A program made the position numbers and the translations under genes. A DNA stretch of 64,000 nucleotides, taken from positions 1 through 64,000 of the forward strand of contig NZ_QAXS01000004.1 of assembly GCF_003053565.1 (NCBI RefSeq), in the 5' to 3' direction. This DNA comes from Halanaerobium saccharolyticum (GTDB lineage: Bacteria; Bacillota; Halanaerobiia; Halanaerobiales; Halanaerobiaceae). Positions 36,090 to 44,554 of the stretch are shown here, in pieces; position 1 is the first letter of the stretch, and each line of letters opens with the position of its first letter. Under the pieces are notes generated by a model, which was not told where the DNA came from, searched no databases, and saw only the letters and a list, made by a program, of their open reading frames with translations.

Positions 36090-37304
36090 TTGCAAAACTT
36101 TAACTTTTCAAAATTAGAAAATAGAGAAAATACTATGGCTGCCAAATGGGATAAGCGAGCAGAAATTTTTGGCAGCGAAGATGTTTTACCACTCTGGGTG
36201 GCAGATTCTGACTGGCAGACAGCTCCGGCAGTTAAGCAGAAATTAATTGAGCGAGCTGAAGCGGGAATTTTCGGCTACAGTTTTGCTGATCAGAGCATCT
36301 ACCAGGCAGTAGAAGACTGGCTGCAAAAAAGATTTGAGCTCAAAATCGACAGAGAGTGGCTGCTCTTTGATACAGGAGTAGTACCTGCAATTAACTTTAC
36401 TTTAAAGGCTATTACAGAAGAAAACGATGCTGTAATTATTCAGCCGCCTGTATACAGGCCCTTTTTTGGAGCCGTAAAGGCCAATAACTGCCGACCTATT
36501 AAAAATGAATTAATAAAAGAAGATAATCATTATCAGATGGACTTAGCTAACTTAAAACTTGAAATTAAAAAAGCAAAAGAAAAGGGAGAGCGGGTAAGAG
36601 CAATGATCTTCTGCAGCCCTCACAATCCAGTTGGTCGGGTCTGGCAGGAAGATGAGCTGCTTAAACTGCTGCGTCTGCTTAAAAAAGAAGATATTTATCT
36701 TTTAAGTGATGAAATTCATTCTGACCTTATTTATCCAGGCTATAAGCATCAGCCGGTACTTAAACTGCTGCTGGCCCGGGAAGAGTTTAAAGACTACCGA
36801 CAGAAGGTTGTTTCTTTTATGGCTGCCAGCAAAACTTTTAATATTGCAGGTCTGCATACATCTTATACGATCATTGAATCTAAAAAGCTGCGTCAGGCCT
36901 ATAATAAGGCAAAAGAAGGTTTTGGAACCGGCAACAGCCCCTTTGGTCTACTTGCTTTAAAAACTGCCTATAATCAGGGGGAAGAGTGGCTGGAAGCACA
37001 GCTTAAGTATTTAGAGTCAAATTATAATTTCTTAAAGGAATATCTTCAGGAAAGGCTGCCTCAAATTAAAGCTGTTGAGGCGGAAGGTACTTATTTAGTC
37101 TGGCTGGACTGTTCAGAACTTGGTTTTGAAAATGATGAGCAGCTAATTGAATTTATGAATAAAAAGGCAAAGGTGGGGCTTAATCCAGGCCGCTGGTTTG
37201 GAGATGCAGGCTCAATGCATATGCGCTTAAATCTTGCCTGTCCCCGCGAGAGATTAAAAGAAGGACTGGATAGAATCAAAGAAGCGGTTAAAAATAATCT
37301 TTAA
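36090..37304 (+). CDS. patB: PatB/MalY-type C-S lyase (cystathionine beta-lyase), PLP-dependent
   Basis: Fold type I aminotransferase-like enzyme. LPLWVADSDWQTAPAV near the start and YSFADQSIYQAVEDWLQKRF are typical of MalY/PatB. FCSPHNPVGRVW and LLSDEIHSDLIYPG precede the PLP lysine in MAASKTFNIAGLHTSY. Such enzymes release pyruvate, ammonia and a thiol from cystathionine or cysteine. The 404 residues match. The TTG start follows AGGAGGAG by five bases. It follows the M18 gene by 15 bases and so may use amino acids released by the peptidases; substrate choice cannot be read from sequence. Confidence 0.9.
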   Translation: MQNFNFSKLENRENTMAAKWDKRAEIFGSEDVLPLWVADSDWQTAPAVKQKLIERAEAGIFGYSFADQSIYQAVEDWLQKRFELKIDREWLLFDTGVVPAINFTLKAITEENDAVIIQPPVYRPFFGAVKANNCRPIKNELIKEDNHYQMDLANLKLEIKKAKEKGERVRAMIFCSPHNPVGRVWQEDELLKLLRLLKKEDIYLLSDEIHSDLIYPGYKHQPVLKLLLAREEFKDYRQKVVSFMAASKTFNIAGLHTSYTIIESKKLRQAYNKAKEGFGTGNSPFGLLALKTAYNQGEEWLEAQLKYLESNYNFLKEYLQERLPQIKAVEAEGTYLVWLDCSELGFENDEQLIEFMNKKAKVGLNPGRWFGDAGSMHMRLNLACPRERLKEGLDRIKEAVKNNL

Positions 37305-37325
37305 GAAGGGAAAGGAAGTTTTGTT

Positions 37326-38546
37326 TTGACAGATCTTATTGTAATTGGAGGTGGCCCGGCAGGAATGATGGCTGCACTGCAGGCTGCCAGAAAAGGAAAT
37401 AAAGTTAGCTTAATTGAAAAAAATAAAAATTTGGGTAAAAAACTTTTGATTACCGGTAAAGGCCGTTGTAACCTGACAAATTATTCGGATTTAAATCAGC
37501 ATATTAAGAATATAATTGATAATCCGGAATTTATGTACAGCTCTCTGGCTGAATTTGATGCCTACAGACTCTATTATTTTTTTGAAGGTCTGGGACTGCC
37601 TTTAAAGATAGAAAGAGGAGATAGAGTTTTTCCAGAGTCGAACCGCTCACAGGATGTTTTAAAAGTTCTGCAGAAAGAGTTATTTAAAGCTGAGGTTGAA
37701 ATAATTCAGGATGAAGTACAGGCGATCTTAACAAAAGACAAAAGAGTTCAGGGAGTAAAGTTAAAATATCAGGGCCAGCTTAAAGCTGACAGAGTGATTT
37801 TAGCAGCAGGCGGCAGTTCCTATCCTCAGACTGGCTCTGACGGCAGCGGATTTAAACTGGCTCAAGCTTTAGGCCACCAGATTATTAAACCGGAGCCCGG
37901 ACTCTGTGGTTTAAAAACAAAGGAAGACTGGATTTATCAGGCTAAAGGTCTAAAATTAAAGTATGTAGAGCTCAAACTACTAAAAGCAGGCAAAGAAATC
38001 TTCAGCCAGTTTGGAGATTTAGAAATCAGAAGCAGCTACTTAGATGGGCCAATTGTTATTTCAGCCTCAATGCTTATAGATGATGATCCTGAAAAATACC
38101 AGCTGGCAATTGATTTAAAACCAGCACTTGATTATCAGACACTGGATCAGAGAATTCTTAGAGACTTTGACAAATATGCCAATAAATATTTCGGCAACAG
38201 TCTGGGAGATCTGCTGCCCCAAAAAATGATTCCTTTAATTATTGAGCGGTCTTCAATAGATTATAAGAAAACAGTAAACCAGATTACTGCAGCTGAACGG
38301 GAAGAACTGATACAATTATTGAAGAATTTAAAATTAAATATTAAAGCAAAAAAGGGATTTGAACGGGCAATAGTTACAAGAGGTGGAATTAGCACCGAAG
38401 AGATTGATCCGAAAACAATGGAATCCAGGTTGATTGATGGTTTATATTTTGCAGGAGAGGTTATAGATCTGGCAGCAATGACCGGAGGGTATAACCTGCA
38501 GATTGCATTTTCAACAGCTTATAAGGCAGGAAATAGTATAAATTAA
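37326..38546 (+). CDS. HI0933/YhiN-family NAD(P)/FAD-dependent oxidoreductase
   Basis: Flavoprotein of unknown biochemical role but a well-defined family. The N-terminal Rossmann motif is VIGGGPAGMMAALQAARKGNKVSLIEKN, then GKKLLITGKGRCNLTN, ILAAGGSSYPQTGSDGSGF, the long inserted domain, VTRGGISTEEIDPKTMESRLIDGLYFAGEVIDL, and GGYNLQIAFSTAYKAG at the end. The 406 residues fit. The TTG start follows AAAGGAAG. It ends the pepV-to-yhiN run and is closed by a bidirectional terminator. Confidence 0.92.
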   Translation: MTDLIVIGGGPAGMMAALQAARKGNKVSLIEKNKNLGKKLLITGKGRCNLTNYSDLNQHIKNIIDNPEFMYSSLAEFDAYRLYYFFEGLGLPLKIERGDRVFPESNRSQDVLKVLQKELFKAEVEIIQDEVQAILTKDKRVQGVKLKYQGQLKADRVILAAGGSSYPQTGSDGSGFKLAQALGHQIIKPEPGLCGLKTKEDWIYQAKGLKLKYVELKLLKAGKEIFSQFGDLEIRSSYLDGPIVISASMLIDDDPEKYQLAIDLKPALDYQTLDQRILRDFDKYANKYFGNSLGDLLPQKMIPLIIERSSIDYKKTVNQITAAEREELIQLLKNLKLNIKAKKGFERAIVTRGGISTEEIDPKTMESRLIDGLYFAGEVIDLAAMTGGYNLQIAFSTAYKAGNSIN

Positions 38547-38549
38547 ACA

Positions 38550-38582
38550 GAAAAAAACCGCAGCCAGCTGACTGCGGTTCTA
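38550..38582. terminator. bidirectional intrinsic terminator between yhiN and ylbF
   Basis: AACCGCAG (38556-38563) pairs with CTGCGGTT (38572-38579) around an eight-base loop. On the - strand it is followed by seven Ts, making a strong terminator for the ylbF transcript. On the + strand the tail is TTCTAATTT, which is weaker. Confidence 0.8.
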
Positions 38583-38620
38583 ATTTGCAAATTAAATTGC
38601 ACTTTTTCTAAAATGTTTTT

Positions 38621-38968
38621 TTACTCAGCGTCTTCTTCATTACCCTGAAGTTTTTGAGTGATTACCTGATTAACAGAGTTCATCAGCTGATTAAAGTGAT
38701 TTTGAGCTTCATAGAATTCAGAGATTTTATCATTCTGCTTCATTTTTTGTTCCATCATCTGTAATTCCTGCTTCTGCTCATCGCTAACTTCCTGACCATT
38801 CTGCTGCATCATCTGCACCTGCTGGTACTTAGCGTTTAAATTATCGAGCATTGACTTTGCATCTTCATCTTCAACCATAACTTCTTCTTTCTCTTTTAAA
38901 TCCTGAAATTCCTGTGAGCCTACAATTGCCTCTGCAAGTTCTTCTGCATGTTCCATTACTGTTGCCAT
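38621..38968 (-). CDS. YlbF/YmcA (Com_YlbF) family protein
   Basis: A 115-residue, almost entirely helical protein (EHAEELAEAIVGSQEFQDLKEKEEVM, ISEFYEAQNHFNQLMNSVNQVITQKL). The spacing of EFQDLKE and FYEAQNHFNQLMNSVN matches the YlbF/YmcA family. In B. subtilis YlbF and YmcA form an Fe-S complex with YaaT that adjusts RNase Y activity, competence and biofilm genes. The cysteine-bearing C-terminal tail of some members is absent here: I see no Cys. The ATG follows GAGGTGA. Divergent from the Grx-TrxR gene, it has its own promoter and terminator. Confidence 0.85.
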   Translation of the reverse strand: MATVMEHAEELAEAIVGSQEFQDLKEKEEVMVEDEDAKSMLDNLNAKYQQVQMMQQNGQEVSDEQKQELQMMEQKMKQNDKISEFYEAQNHFNQLMNSVNQVITQKLQGNEEDAE

Positions 38969-39023
38969 TAATATTCACCTCAAATTAAATATTTAATTTC
39001 TTTTTCGTTTAACAACCATATTT

Positions 39024-39052
39024 ATGTTAACATCCACTACAACTTATGTCAA
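39024..39052 (-). promoter_or_regulatory. promoter of the ylbF-family gene
   Basis: On the - strand, TTGACA (39052-39047), a 17-base spacer and TAACAT (39029-39024). It lies in the 112-base divergent region; I find no equally good promoter for the + strand gene. Confidence 0.65.
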
Positions 39053-39080
39053 ATAAGAATAGCATTAGGGGGAATTTATT

Positions 39081-40268
39081 ATGTCAAATGAGTTAAAAAT
39101 TGAAGTTTATTCTAAAGATTGGTGTCCATACTGCAAAAAGGCCAAAGCTTTTTTAAAAAGTAAGGGCTTAAGTTTTACTGAGATTGATATTAATGAAGGG
39201 AACAACTATGAGGTGATGCAGGAGAGAACTGGAAATAAAACTGTACCTCAAATTATAATCAATGATCAGAGCCTGGGGGGCTATGATGATATAATTGCTC
39301 TGGAAAATAAGGGTGAATTTAATGCCTTGATCGGAAAAGATACTAAAGATCTTTCTCAAAAAGAATGGGAACTGATTATTCTGGGAGCAGGCCCGGCAGC
39401 TTTAAATGCAGCATTATACGCAGCCCGCAAAGGTATAGATCTACTTTTATTAACCAAGGATATAGGTGGTCAGGTAATTACTACTAATGAAATTGATAAT
39501 TATCTTGGTAAAGCAGATACAACTGGAGCTGAGCTGATTTATGATTTTTGGGACCATATAGCAAAATACGAGGTAGAGACAGTTATTGGTGAAGAAGCAG
39601 TTGAGGTAGCAGACGGTCAGCCTGGTAAAATTGTTAAAACAGATAACGGCAAAGAATATGCAACTAAATCTGTGATTGTTGCTACTGGAGCTCAGAAGAG
39701 ACATTTAGGTATGAAGCAGGAATATGTACTAACAGGTAAGGGAGTCCACTACTGTGCCAGCTGTGATGCTTTTCTTTACAAAGGTCAGCCAGTGGCAGTT
39801 GTTGGTGGAGGAAATTCCGGCCTGGAAGCTGCTTTAGATCTTGCCAAAATTGGCTGTGAGGTTGATTTGATTGAGCTTCAGGATAAATTGATGGGGGATG
39901 AATACCTGCAGGATAGAGTAAATGCCAGTGAGAAGATTACTGTCCACACTTCAACTACCGTCGATCAGATCATTGGCGAGGATAAACTGGAATCTATTGT
40001 AATTAAAAATATAAGTAATGAGTCAACCAAAGAGCTGGATGTTAATGGTCTGTTTATAGAAATAGGACTGGTAGCCAACAGTGATTTTGTCAGCAGTCGA
40101 GTAGAAACCAATAAACAGAAAGAAATTATAATCAATGAGAGAAATGAAACAGGTGTTGAAGGTATCTGGGCTGCAGGTGATGTAACAAATATTATAGATA
40201 AGCAGATTATTATTTCAGCAGCTGAGGGTTCTAAAGCAGCCTTGAGGGTCAATCAGTATTTAGGTTAA
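39081..40268 (+). CDS. glutaredoxin-thioredoxin reductase fusion
   Basis: Residues 1-82 are a complete glutaredoxin with CPYC (C15, C18), the cis-Pro motif TVPQI and GGYDDI. After a short linker, residues 95-395 are a thioredoxin reductase-type flavoprotein: ILGAGPAALNAALYAARKG (FAD), the redox pair CASC (C225, C228; CATC is commoner), VVGGGNSGLEAALDLA (NADPH) and IWAAGDVTN. The fusion suggests that electrons pass from NAD(P)H through FAD and CASC to the attached CPYC. AGGGGGAATTTATTATG gives the start. It may serve glutathione-free thiol or peroxide chemistry; the final acceptor is unknown. Confidence 0.9.
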   Translation: MSNELKIEVYSKDWCPYCKKAKAFLKSKGLSFTEIDINEGNNYEVMQERTGNKTVPQIIINDQSLGGYDDIIALENKGEFNALIGKDTKDLSQKEWELIILGAGPAALNAALYAARKGIDLLLLTKDIGGQVITTNEIDNYLGKADTTGAELIYDFWDHIAKYEVETVIGEEAVEVADGQPGKIVKTDNGKEYATKSVIVATGAQKRHLGMKQEYVLTGKGVHYCASCDAFLYKGQPVAVVGGGNSGLEAALDLAKIGCEVDLIELQDKLMGDEYLQDRVNASEKITVHTSTTVDQIIGEDKLESIVIKNISNESTKELDVNGLFIEIGLVANSDFVSSRVETNKQKEIIINERNETGVEGIWAAGDVTNIIDKQIIISAAEGSKAALRVNQYLG

Positions 40269-40330
40269 GAAATAGCTGATATTATTAATTTAACTATGAG
40301 TTAATTTAATAATATATATCAAATAAGAGG

Positions 40331-40368
40331 CGGGTCATTTCTTTATAAGAGAGGTGGCCCGTTTTTTT
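40331..40368 (+). terminator. intrinsic terminator after the Grx-TrxR gene
   Basis: CGGGTCATTTCT at 40331-40342 pairs with 40350-40361 (12 pairs, three G-U) and is followed by seven Ts at 40362-40368. Confidence 0.8.
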
Positions 40369-40381
40369 AAGAAAAAGAAAT

Positions 40382-40410
40382 TTGCCAGATATTATAATAC
40401 TATGTATAAT
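40382..40410 (+). promoter_or_regulatory. promoter of the acylphosphatase gene
   Basis: TTGCCA at 40382-40387, a 17-base spacer, consensus TATAAT at 40405-40410. The start codon is 24 bases further on. Confidence 0.75.
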
Positions 40411-40434
40411 ATAAACAAATGGAGGTGGATTAAG

Positions 40435-40716
40435 ATGGCTGCAGAAAAAATTCAAAAACATGTATTTATTTCAGGTAGAGTTCAGGGAGTTGGTTTTAGA
40501 GCTTTTACCCGCAGTCAGGCAGCTGCTTTGAATATAAAAGGCTGGGTTAAAAACCTGGCAGATGGTAGAGTAGAAGCTAAAGTCCAGGGAAAAGAGAGTA
40601 ATGTTGATCAAATGCTCGCTAAATTAAAAAAAGGTCCTTCATTTGCTCGGGTTGATAATTTTGAAGCTGAAACAGAAAAAGCTGATGATTTTAGTGATTT
40701 TGAAATACGTTTCTAA
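40435..40716 (+). CDS. acyP: acylphosphatase
   Basis: Small enzyme hydrolysing acyl phosphates. The 93 residues show the signature KHVFISGRVQGVGFRAFTRSQAAALNIKGWVKNLADGRVEAKVQG; the Arg in GVGFR and the Asn in WVKNLADG are the catalytic pair. GGAGGTGG six bases before the ATG at 40435, and the promoter just upstream, exclude the longer open frame that starts inside the terminator. The gene probably forms its own transcript, perhaps continuing into pncA 77 bases downstream. Confidence 0.94.
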   Translation: MAAEKIQKHVFISGRVQGVGFRAFTRSQAAALNIKGWVKNLADGRVEAKVQGKESNVDQMLAKLKKGPSFARVDNFEAETEKADDFSDFEIRF

Positions 40717-40793
40717 TTAATTTATTTAAAGATGAATTTAAGCTAAGCAAAATTTTAAGCTTAAGCTGGAAAATCTGTAAAGAGGTGATTAAA

Positions 40794-41390
40794 ATGGCTA
40801 AAGCATTACTGGCTGTTGATTTGCAGAATGACTTTTATGAAGATGGTGCTCTGGCTGTGCCTAATGCTTCTGAGATTAATCCCAAAGTCAATGAACTTTT
40901 AGAGTCAGATAAATATCAGCTAATTGTTGGCTCACAGGACTGGCACCCCACTTCACACCTCAGCTTTGCTTCCAATCATGGAAAGGATCCATTTACTCCT
41001 TATAGTGATGAGCAGGGACTGGGTCCTGTCTTATGGCCGGATCACTGTGTACAGCAGACTGAGGGAGCAGAATTTAATTCTGAAATTAAAACAGTCAACT
41101 TTGACTATATACTGCGCAAGGGTACAGATAAAGAGGTTGATAGTTATTCAGCCTTTCAGGATAATGATGGTACAGACCTGGGACTGGCCGGACTATTAAA
41201 ATCACTTGAGATAGATGAAGTTGATATAGTAGGCTTAGCCTTTGATTACTGTGTTAAATATACTGCTCAGGATAGTGTTAAAAATGGTTTTAAAACCAAT
41301 ATTATTCTGGCTGGTACTAGAGCAGTAAATCCAGAAGAGCTGCAGAAGCTAAAAAAAGAATTAAAAAAGGCAGGAGTAAATTTAAAGTAA
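40794..41390 (+). CDS. pncA: nicotinamidase (isochorismatase superfamily)
   Basis: Converts nicotinamide to nicotinate for NAD salvage. The triad is visible as the Asp in LLAVDLQNDFYEDGAL, the Lys in ILRKGTDKEVDSYSAF and the Cys in VGLAFDYCVKYTA. The metal site is in SQDWHPTSHLSFASNHG. The WPDHCVQQTEGAEF segment is typical of PncA. The ATG at 40794 is six bases after AGAGGTGAT and gives 198 residues; an in-frame GTG at 40785 lies in the ribosome site. The last coding bases and the stop are part of a 16-base direct repeat. Confidence 0.93.
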   Translation: MAKALLAVDLQNDFYEDGALAVPNASEINPKVNELLESDKYQLIVGSQDWHPTSHLSFASNHGKDPFTPYSDEQGLGPVLWPDHCVQQTEGAEFNSEIKTVNFDYILRKGTDKEVDSYSAFQDNDGTDLGLAGLLKSLEIDEVDIVGLAFDYCVKYTAQDSVKNGFKTNIILAGTRAVNPEELQKLKKELKKAGVNLK

Positions 41391-41423
41391 ATAAGATTTT
41401 TTAAAACAATTTAAAGTAAATAA
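41379..41423 (+). repeat. 16-bp direct repeat at the pncA end
   Basis: AATTTAAAGTAAATAA occurs at 41379-41394, spanning the pncA stop, and again at 41408-41423, with a period of 29 bases. A shorter, looser copy (GAAGTAAATAG) follows near 41435. It is AT-rich and may be a simple slip duplication; no function is evident. Confidence 0.5.
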
Positions 41424-41469
41424 AGAGGTTAATAGAAGTAAATAGTGGTTAAAAAAGGAGAGAATTTTT

Positions 41470-42609
41470 TTGGATAAAATAGAACTTATGGCGACCAGTA
41501 CTTTTGGAATGGAAGCCCTGGTAAAAAAAGAAATAAATGATTTAGGTTATGAGATTACAGAAGTTAAAAATGGAAGAATCACTTTTGAGGCCGATCTGCA
41601 GGCAATTCCCAGAGCCAATTTATGGCTGCGAACTGCGGAAAGAGTTCTTTTGAAAGTAGGAGATTTTAAAGCCCGTGACTTTGATGAACTTTATGATGGT
41701 GTCAGAAGTTTGGACTGGCCCGGGTGGCTGCCTGAAAATGCAGAATTCCCTGTCAGTGCCAAGTCCATTGATTCACAGTTGAGCAGTGTTCCTACCTGTC
41801 AGTCAGTTACAAAAAAAGCTGTAGTAGACAGGCTGAAAGCGGAATACCAAAGAGAATGGTTTGATGAAGATGGTCCGCTTTATCCGATTGAGCTGGCTTT
41901 ATATAAAGATCGAGCAATTTTAACAATTGATACTTCAGGTACCGGACTGCACAAAAGAGGTTATCGTGAGCTTTCAGTTAAAGCTCCGATTCAGGAGACT
42001 ATTGCTGCCGGGATGGTTTATTTAAGCCGCTGGGATAAAGATAGAATTTTAATTGATCCCTTCTGTGGTTCAGGAACAATTTTAATCGAAGCAGCTATGA
42101 TGGCCAAAAATCAGGCTCCAGGCTTAAAAAGGAAATTTAATTCCGAAAAGTGGCCTGTTTTTGAGGACTTTGAATGGCCCCGGGCTCGTGTTGAAGCTAA
42201 AAAAGCTAAAAAGATCAATGTAGAGCCACGGTTGATTATGGGTTATGATCAGGACCCGGAAGCAATCAGTATTGCCCGCTATCATGCCAAACAGGCAGGG
42301 GTAGAAGATATAATTCACTTCCAGGAACAAAAGTTTGCGGACTTTTCTACCAACCGTAAATATGGTTATGTAATTACTAACCCTCCCTATGGAGAAAGAA
42401 TGGGAGAAAAAGAAGAAGTCGAAGAGCTTTATCGAGAAATGGGAGAAAAGTTTAGAGCTTTAGAGACCTGGTCCTATTATATAATCACCTCTCATTCTAA
42501 ATTTGAAGAATTATTTGGTAAAGAGGCCAGCAAAAGAAGAAAATTATATAATGGTGGGGTAGAGACTCAGTATTATCAGTACTATGGTCCCTGGCCGCCG
42601 AAGAACTGA
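41470..42609 (+). CDS. THUMP-domain RNA methyltransferase, RlmL-like (class I, 23S rRNA m2G type)
   Basis: SAM-dependent RNA methyltransferase. The N-terminal ferredoxin-like and THUMP regions (about 1-155) bind RNA. The catalytic domain has DPFCGSGTILIEAAMMA and the adenine-N6/guanine-N2 motif TNPPYGERMGE near residue 303, with AINAxxR-like features replaced by GYDQDPEAISIARYHAKQAG. Its 379 residues match the single-domain YpsC/RlmL-N type rather than the long E. coli RlmKL fusion. The TTG start follows AAGGAGAG. It is one of only two genes here that end in TGA. Confidence 0.9.
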   Translation: MDKIELMATSTFGMEALVKKEINDLGYEITEVKNGRITFEADLQAIPRANLWLRTAERVLLKVGDFKARDFDELYDGVRSLDWPGWLPENAEFPVSAKSIDSQLSSVPTCQSVTKKAVVDRLKAEYQREWFDEDGPLYPIELALYKDRAILTIDTSGTGLHKRGYRELSVKAPIQETIAAGMVYLSRWDKDRILIDPFCGSGTILIEAAMMAKNQAPGLKRKFNSEKWPVFEDFEWPRARVEAKKAKKINVEPRLIMGYDQDPEAISIARYHAKQAGVEDIIHFQEQKFADFSTNRKYGYVITNPPYGERMGEKEEVEELYREMGEKFRALETWSYYIITSHSKFEELFGKEASKRRKLYNGGVETQYYQYYGPWPPKN

Positions 42610-42618
42610 GGCAATTAA

Positions 42619-43554
42619 ATGATCAAATTGAGAAAATATTTTCCTCATCTTGCCGGTCTGGTCTTTAGTTCAATATTTGGCTTCTCATTTTTGTTTACCA
42701 AGGAGGGACTGGAGCTGATGTCTCCATTCCACTTACTTGGTTTTCGTTTTGCAATTGCCTTTATTACCTTGAGTATTTTGAGAATTGCTGGTATAATAAA
42801 TATCAATTTGAGGGGTAAAAACTTAAAGAAATTATTTTTACTGGCCTTATTTCAGCCCGGAATTTATTTTATCTGTGAAACCACAGGTATGCTTTATACA
42901 ACTTCATCTGAAGCTGGAATGATGATTGCCTTAATTCCAGTAGCTGTTACAATTCTGGCGGCAGTATTTCTCAATGAAAGGCCTACCCTGATTCAGAGCT
43001 TATTTGTAGCCCTCTCAGTTGGGGGAGTCTTTTTTATTATCTTTAATCGAGGTACAGCACCAATTGACGGTAATTATTTAGGTTTAGTTCTTCTGGGTGG
43101 AGCAGTTATAGCTGCTGGTTTTTATAATATTATTTCCAGACAGCTTTCGCTGGAGTTTAAGCCGGTAGAAATTACATATGTAATGATGGGTTTTGGCGCT
43201 CTGTTTTTTAACTTAATTGCAATTTTTAGAAAAGACTTTGCCCTGGGCAGTTATTTAAATCTGCTGACAAATACTGATGTTTTAATTGCAGTTGTTTATT
43301 TAGGTGTATTTTCTTCGGTAGTTGCGTTTTTTATGATGAATTACACTCTTTCTAAAATCACGGCAGCAGAATCAGCTGTATTTGCCAATCTGACCACAGT
43401 TGTTTCTATTATTGCCGGAGTTGTATTTAGAAATGAGCCGTTTTTTAAATTTCAAGTAGTGGGAGCAGTTTTAATCATAATTGGTGTCTGGGGTACAAAT
43501 TACTTTGGGCGCCCCGTAGTAGAGAAAGGAGAAGAAATTTATGAGAAAGTATAA
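42619..43554 (+). CDS. EamA/DMT-family membrane transporter
   Basis: Ten predicted membrane segments in two EamA halves, starting KYFPHLAGLVFSSIFGFSFLFTKEGLELMSPFHLLGFRF. The internal GLVLLGGAVIAAGFYNIISRQL opens the second half, with the typical AESAVFANLTTVVSIIAGVVF near the end. Members export amino acids, metabolites or drugs; the substrate here cannot be told. The start ATG is nine bases after rlmL. The gene overlaps asd by 14 bases, so co-expression with aspartate-semialdehyde dehydrogenase is likely and hints at an amino-acid-related cargo. Confidence 0.88.
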   Translation: MIKLRKYFPHLAGLVFSSIFGFSFLFTKEGLELMSPFHLLGFRFAIAFITLSILRIAGIININLRGKNLKKLFLLALFQPGIYFICETTGMLYTTSSEAGMMIALIPVAVTILAAVFLNERPTLIQSLFVALSVGGVFFIIFNRGTAPIDGNYLGLVLLGGAVIAAGFYNIISRQLSLEFKPVEITYVMMGFGALFFNLIAIFRKDFALGSYLNLLTNTDVLIAVVYLGVFSSVVAFFMMNYTLSKITAAESAVFANLTTVVSIIAGVVFRNEPFFKFQVVGAVLIIIGVWGTNYFGRPVVEKGEEIYEKV

Positions 43555-44554
43555 TGTAGCAGTAGTAGGAGCAACAGGTTTAGTAGGTAGAGAAATGCTT
43601 AAGACTTTAAGTCAGCGAAATTTTCCAATTGATCAGCTAAAGGTGATTGCATCTGAGCGTTCAGAGGGTAAAAAAATCCAATTTGAAGATAGAGAATTAA
43701 CTGTAGAATCTGTAAAAGAAGGTACTTTTGAGGGAATAGATATTGCCCTATTTTCTGCCGGGAGTGGGGTTTCTAAAGAGGTAGCTCCTCAGGTAAAAAA
43801 GGCAGGAGGGATTGTGGTCGATAACAGTAATGCCTTTAGAATGGACCCAGACTCTCCTCTAGTTGTACCGGAAGTTAACGGAGAGGATTTAAAGGACCAT
43901 CAGCAGATTATTGCCAATCCAAACTGTTCTACAATTCAGATGGTAATGCTCTTAAAGCCGCTTGCTGAAAAATATGGCTTAAAAAGGCTGGTTATTAATA
44001 CCTATCAGGCGGTGTCTGGAGCCGGAAAAAAAGCAGTTGATGAGCTGATAGAACAGACCAAGGCTTATTTAAATCAGGAAGAAATAAAAAATGAAAAGTT
44101 TAACCATCAGATTGCCTTTAATGCGATTCCCCAGATTGATGTCTTTTTAGATAATGACTATACCAAAGAAGAGATGAAGATGGTAAATGAGACCCATAAA
44201 ATTTTACATGACCCTGATTTACCGGTAACAGCGACCTGTGTTCGCATACCTGTAATTTTTGGTCACGGAGAGTCTTTAAATATTGAACTGCAGAATGATT
44301 TCAAAATAGAAGCTGTTAAAGAATTATTTAGTCAGACAAAAAATGTAGACGTAATTGATAATCCTGCAAAAGAAGAGTATCCACTGCAGATTGATACTGA
44401 AAATAATGATAATGTATTAGTCGGCAGAATTAGAAGAGATAATTCTGTAGAGAATGGGATCAACCTCTGGCTGACAGCAAATAATCTGCGCAAAGGTGCT
44501 GCTTTAAATGCTGTCCAGATTGCTGAATATTTAGTGGAAAATGATCTGGTTTAG
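43541..44554 (+). CDS. asd: aspartate-semialdehyde dehydrogenase
   Basis: Second enzyme of the lysine/threonine/methionine pathway. It has the NADP motif VAVVGATGLVGREMLKTL, SAGSGVSKEVAPQVKKAG, the catalytic Cys at about residue 129 in IANPNCSTIQMV, TYQAVSGAGKKAVDEL and the active-site His in RIPVIFGHGESLNIEL. The 337 residues fit. GGAGAAG precedes the ATG, which lies within the end of the transporter gene. It is separated from lysC, hom and thrB by 17 kb, so the pathway is split over at least two units. Confidence 0.96.
   Translation: MRKYNVAVVGATGLVGREMLKTLSQRNFPIDQLKVIASERSEGKKIQFEDRELTVESVKEGTFEGIDIALFSAGSGVSKEVAPQVKKAGGIVVDNSNAFRMDPDSPLVVPEVNGEDLKDHQQIIANPNCSTIQMVMLLKPLAEKYGLKRLVINTYQAVSGAGKKAVDELIEQTKAYLNQEEIKNEKFNHQIAFNAIPQIDVFLDNDYTKEEMKMVNETHKILHDPDLPVTATCVRIPVIFGHGESLNIELQNDFKIEAVKELFSQTKNVDVIDNPAKEEYPLQIDTENNDNVLVGRIRRDNSVENGINLWLTANNLRKGAALNAVQIAEYLVENDLV

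Noticed and set aside
40354-40434. Longer acylphosphatase start inside the preceding terminator
   Set aside because: The added 27 residues are Lys/Tyr-rich translation of the terminator and promoter; the ATG at 40435 has a strong ribosome site and matches the family.
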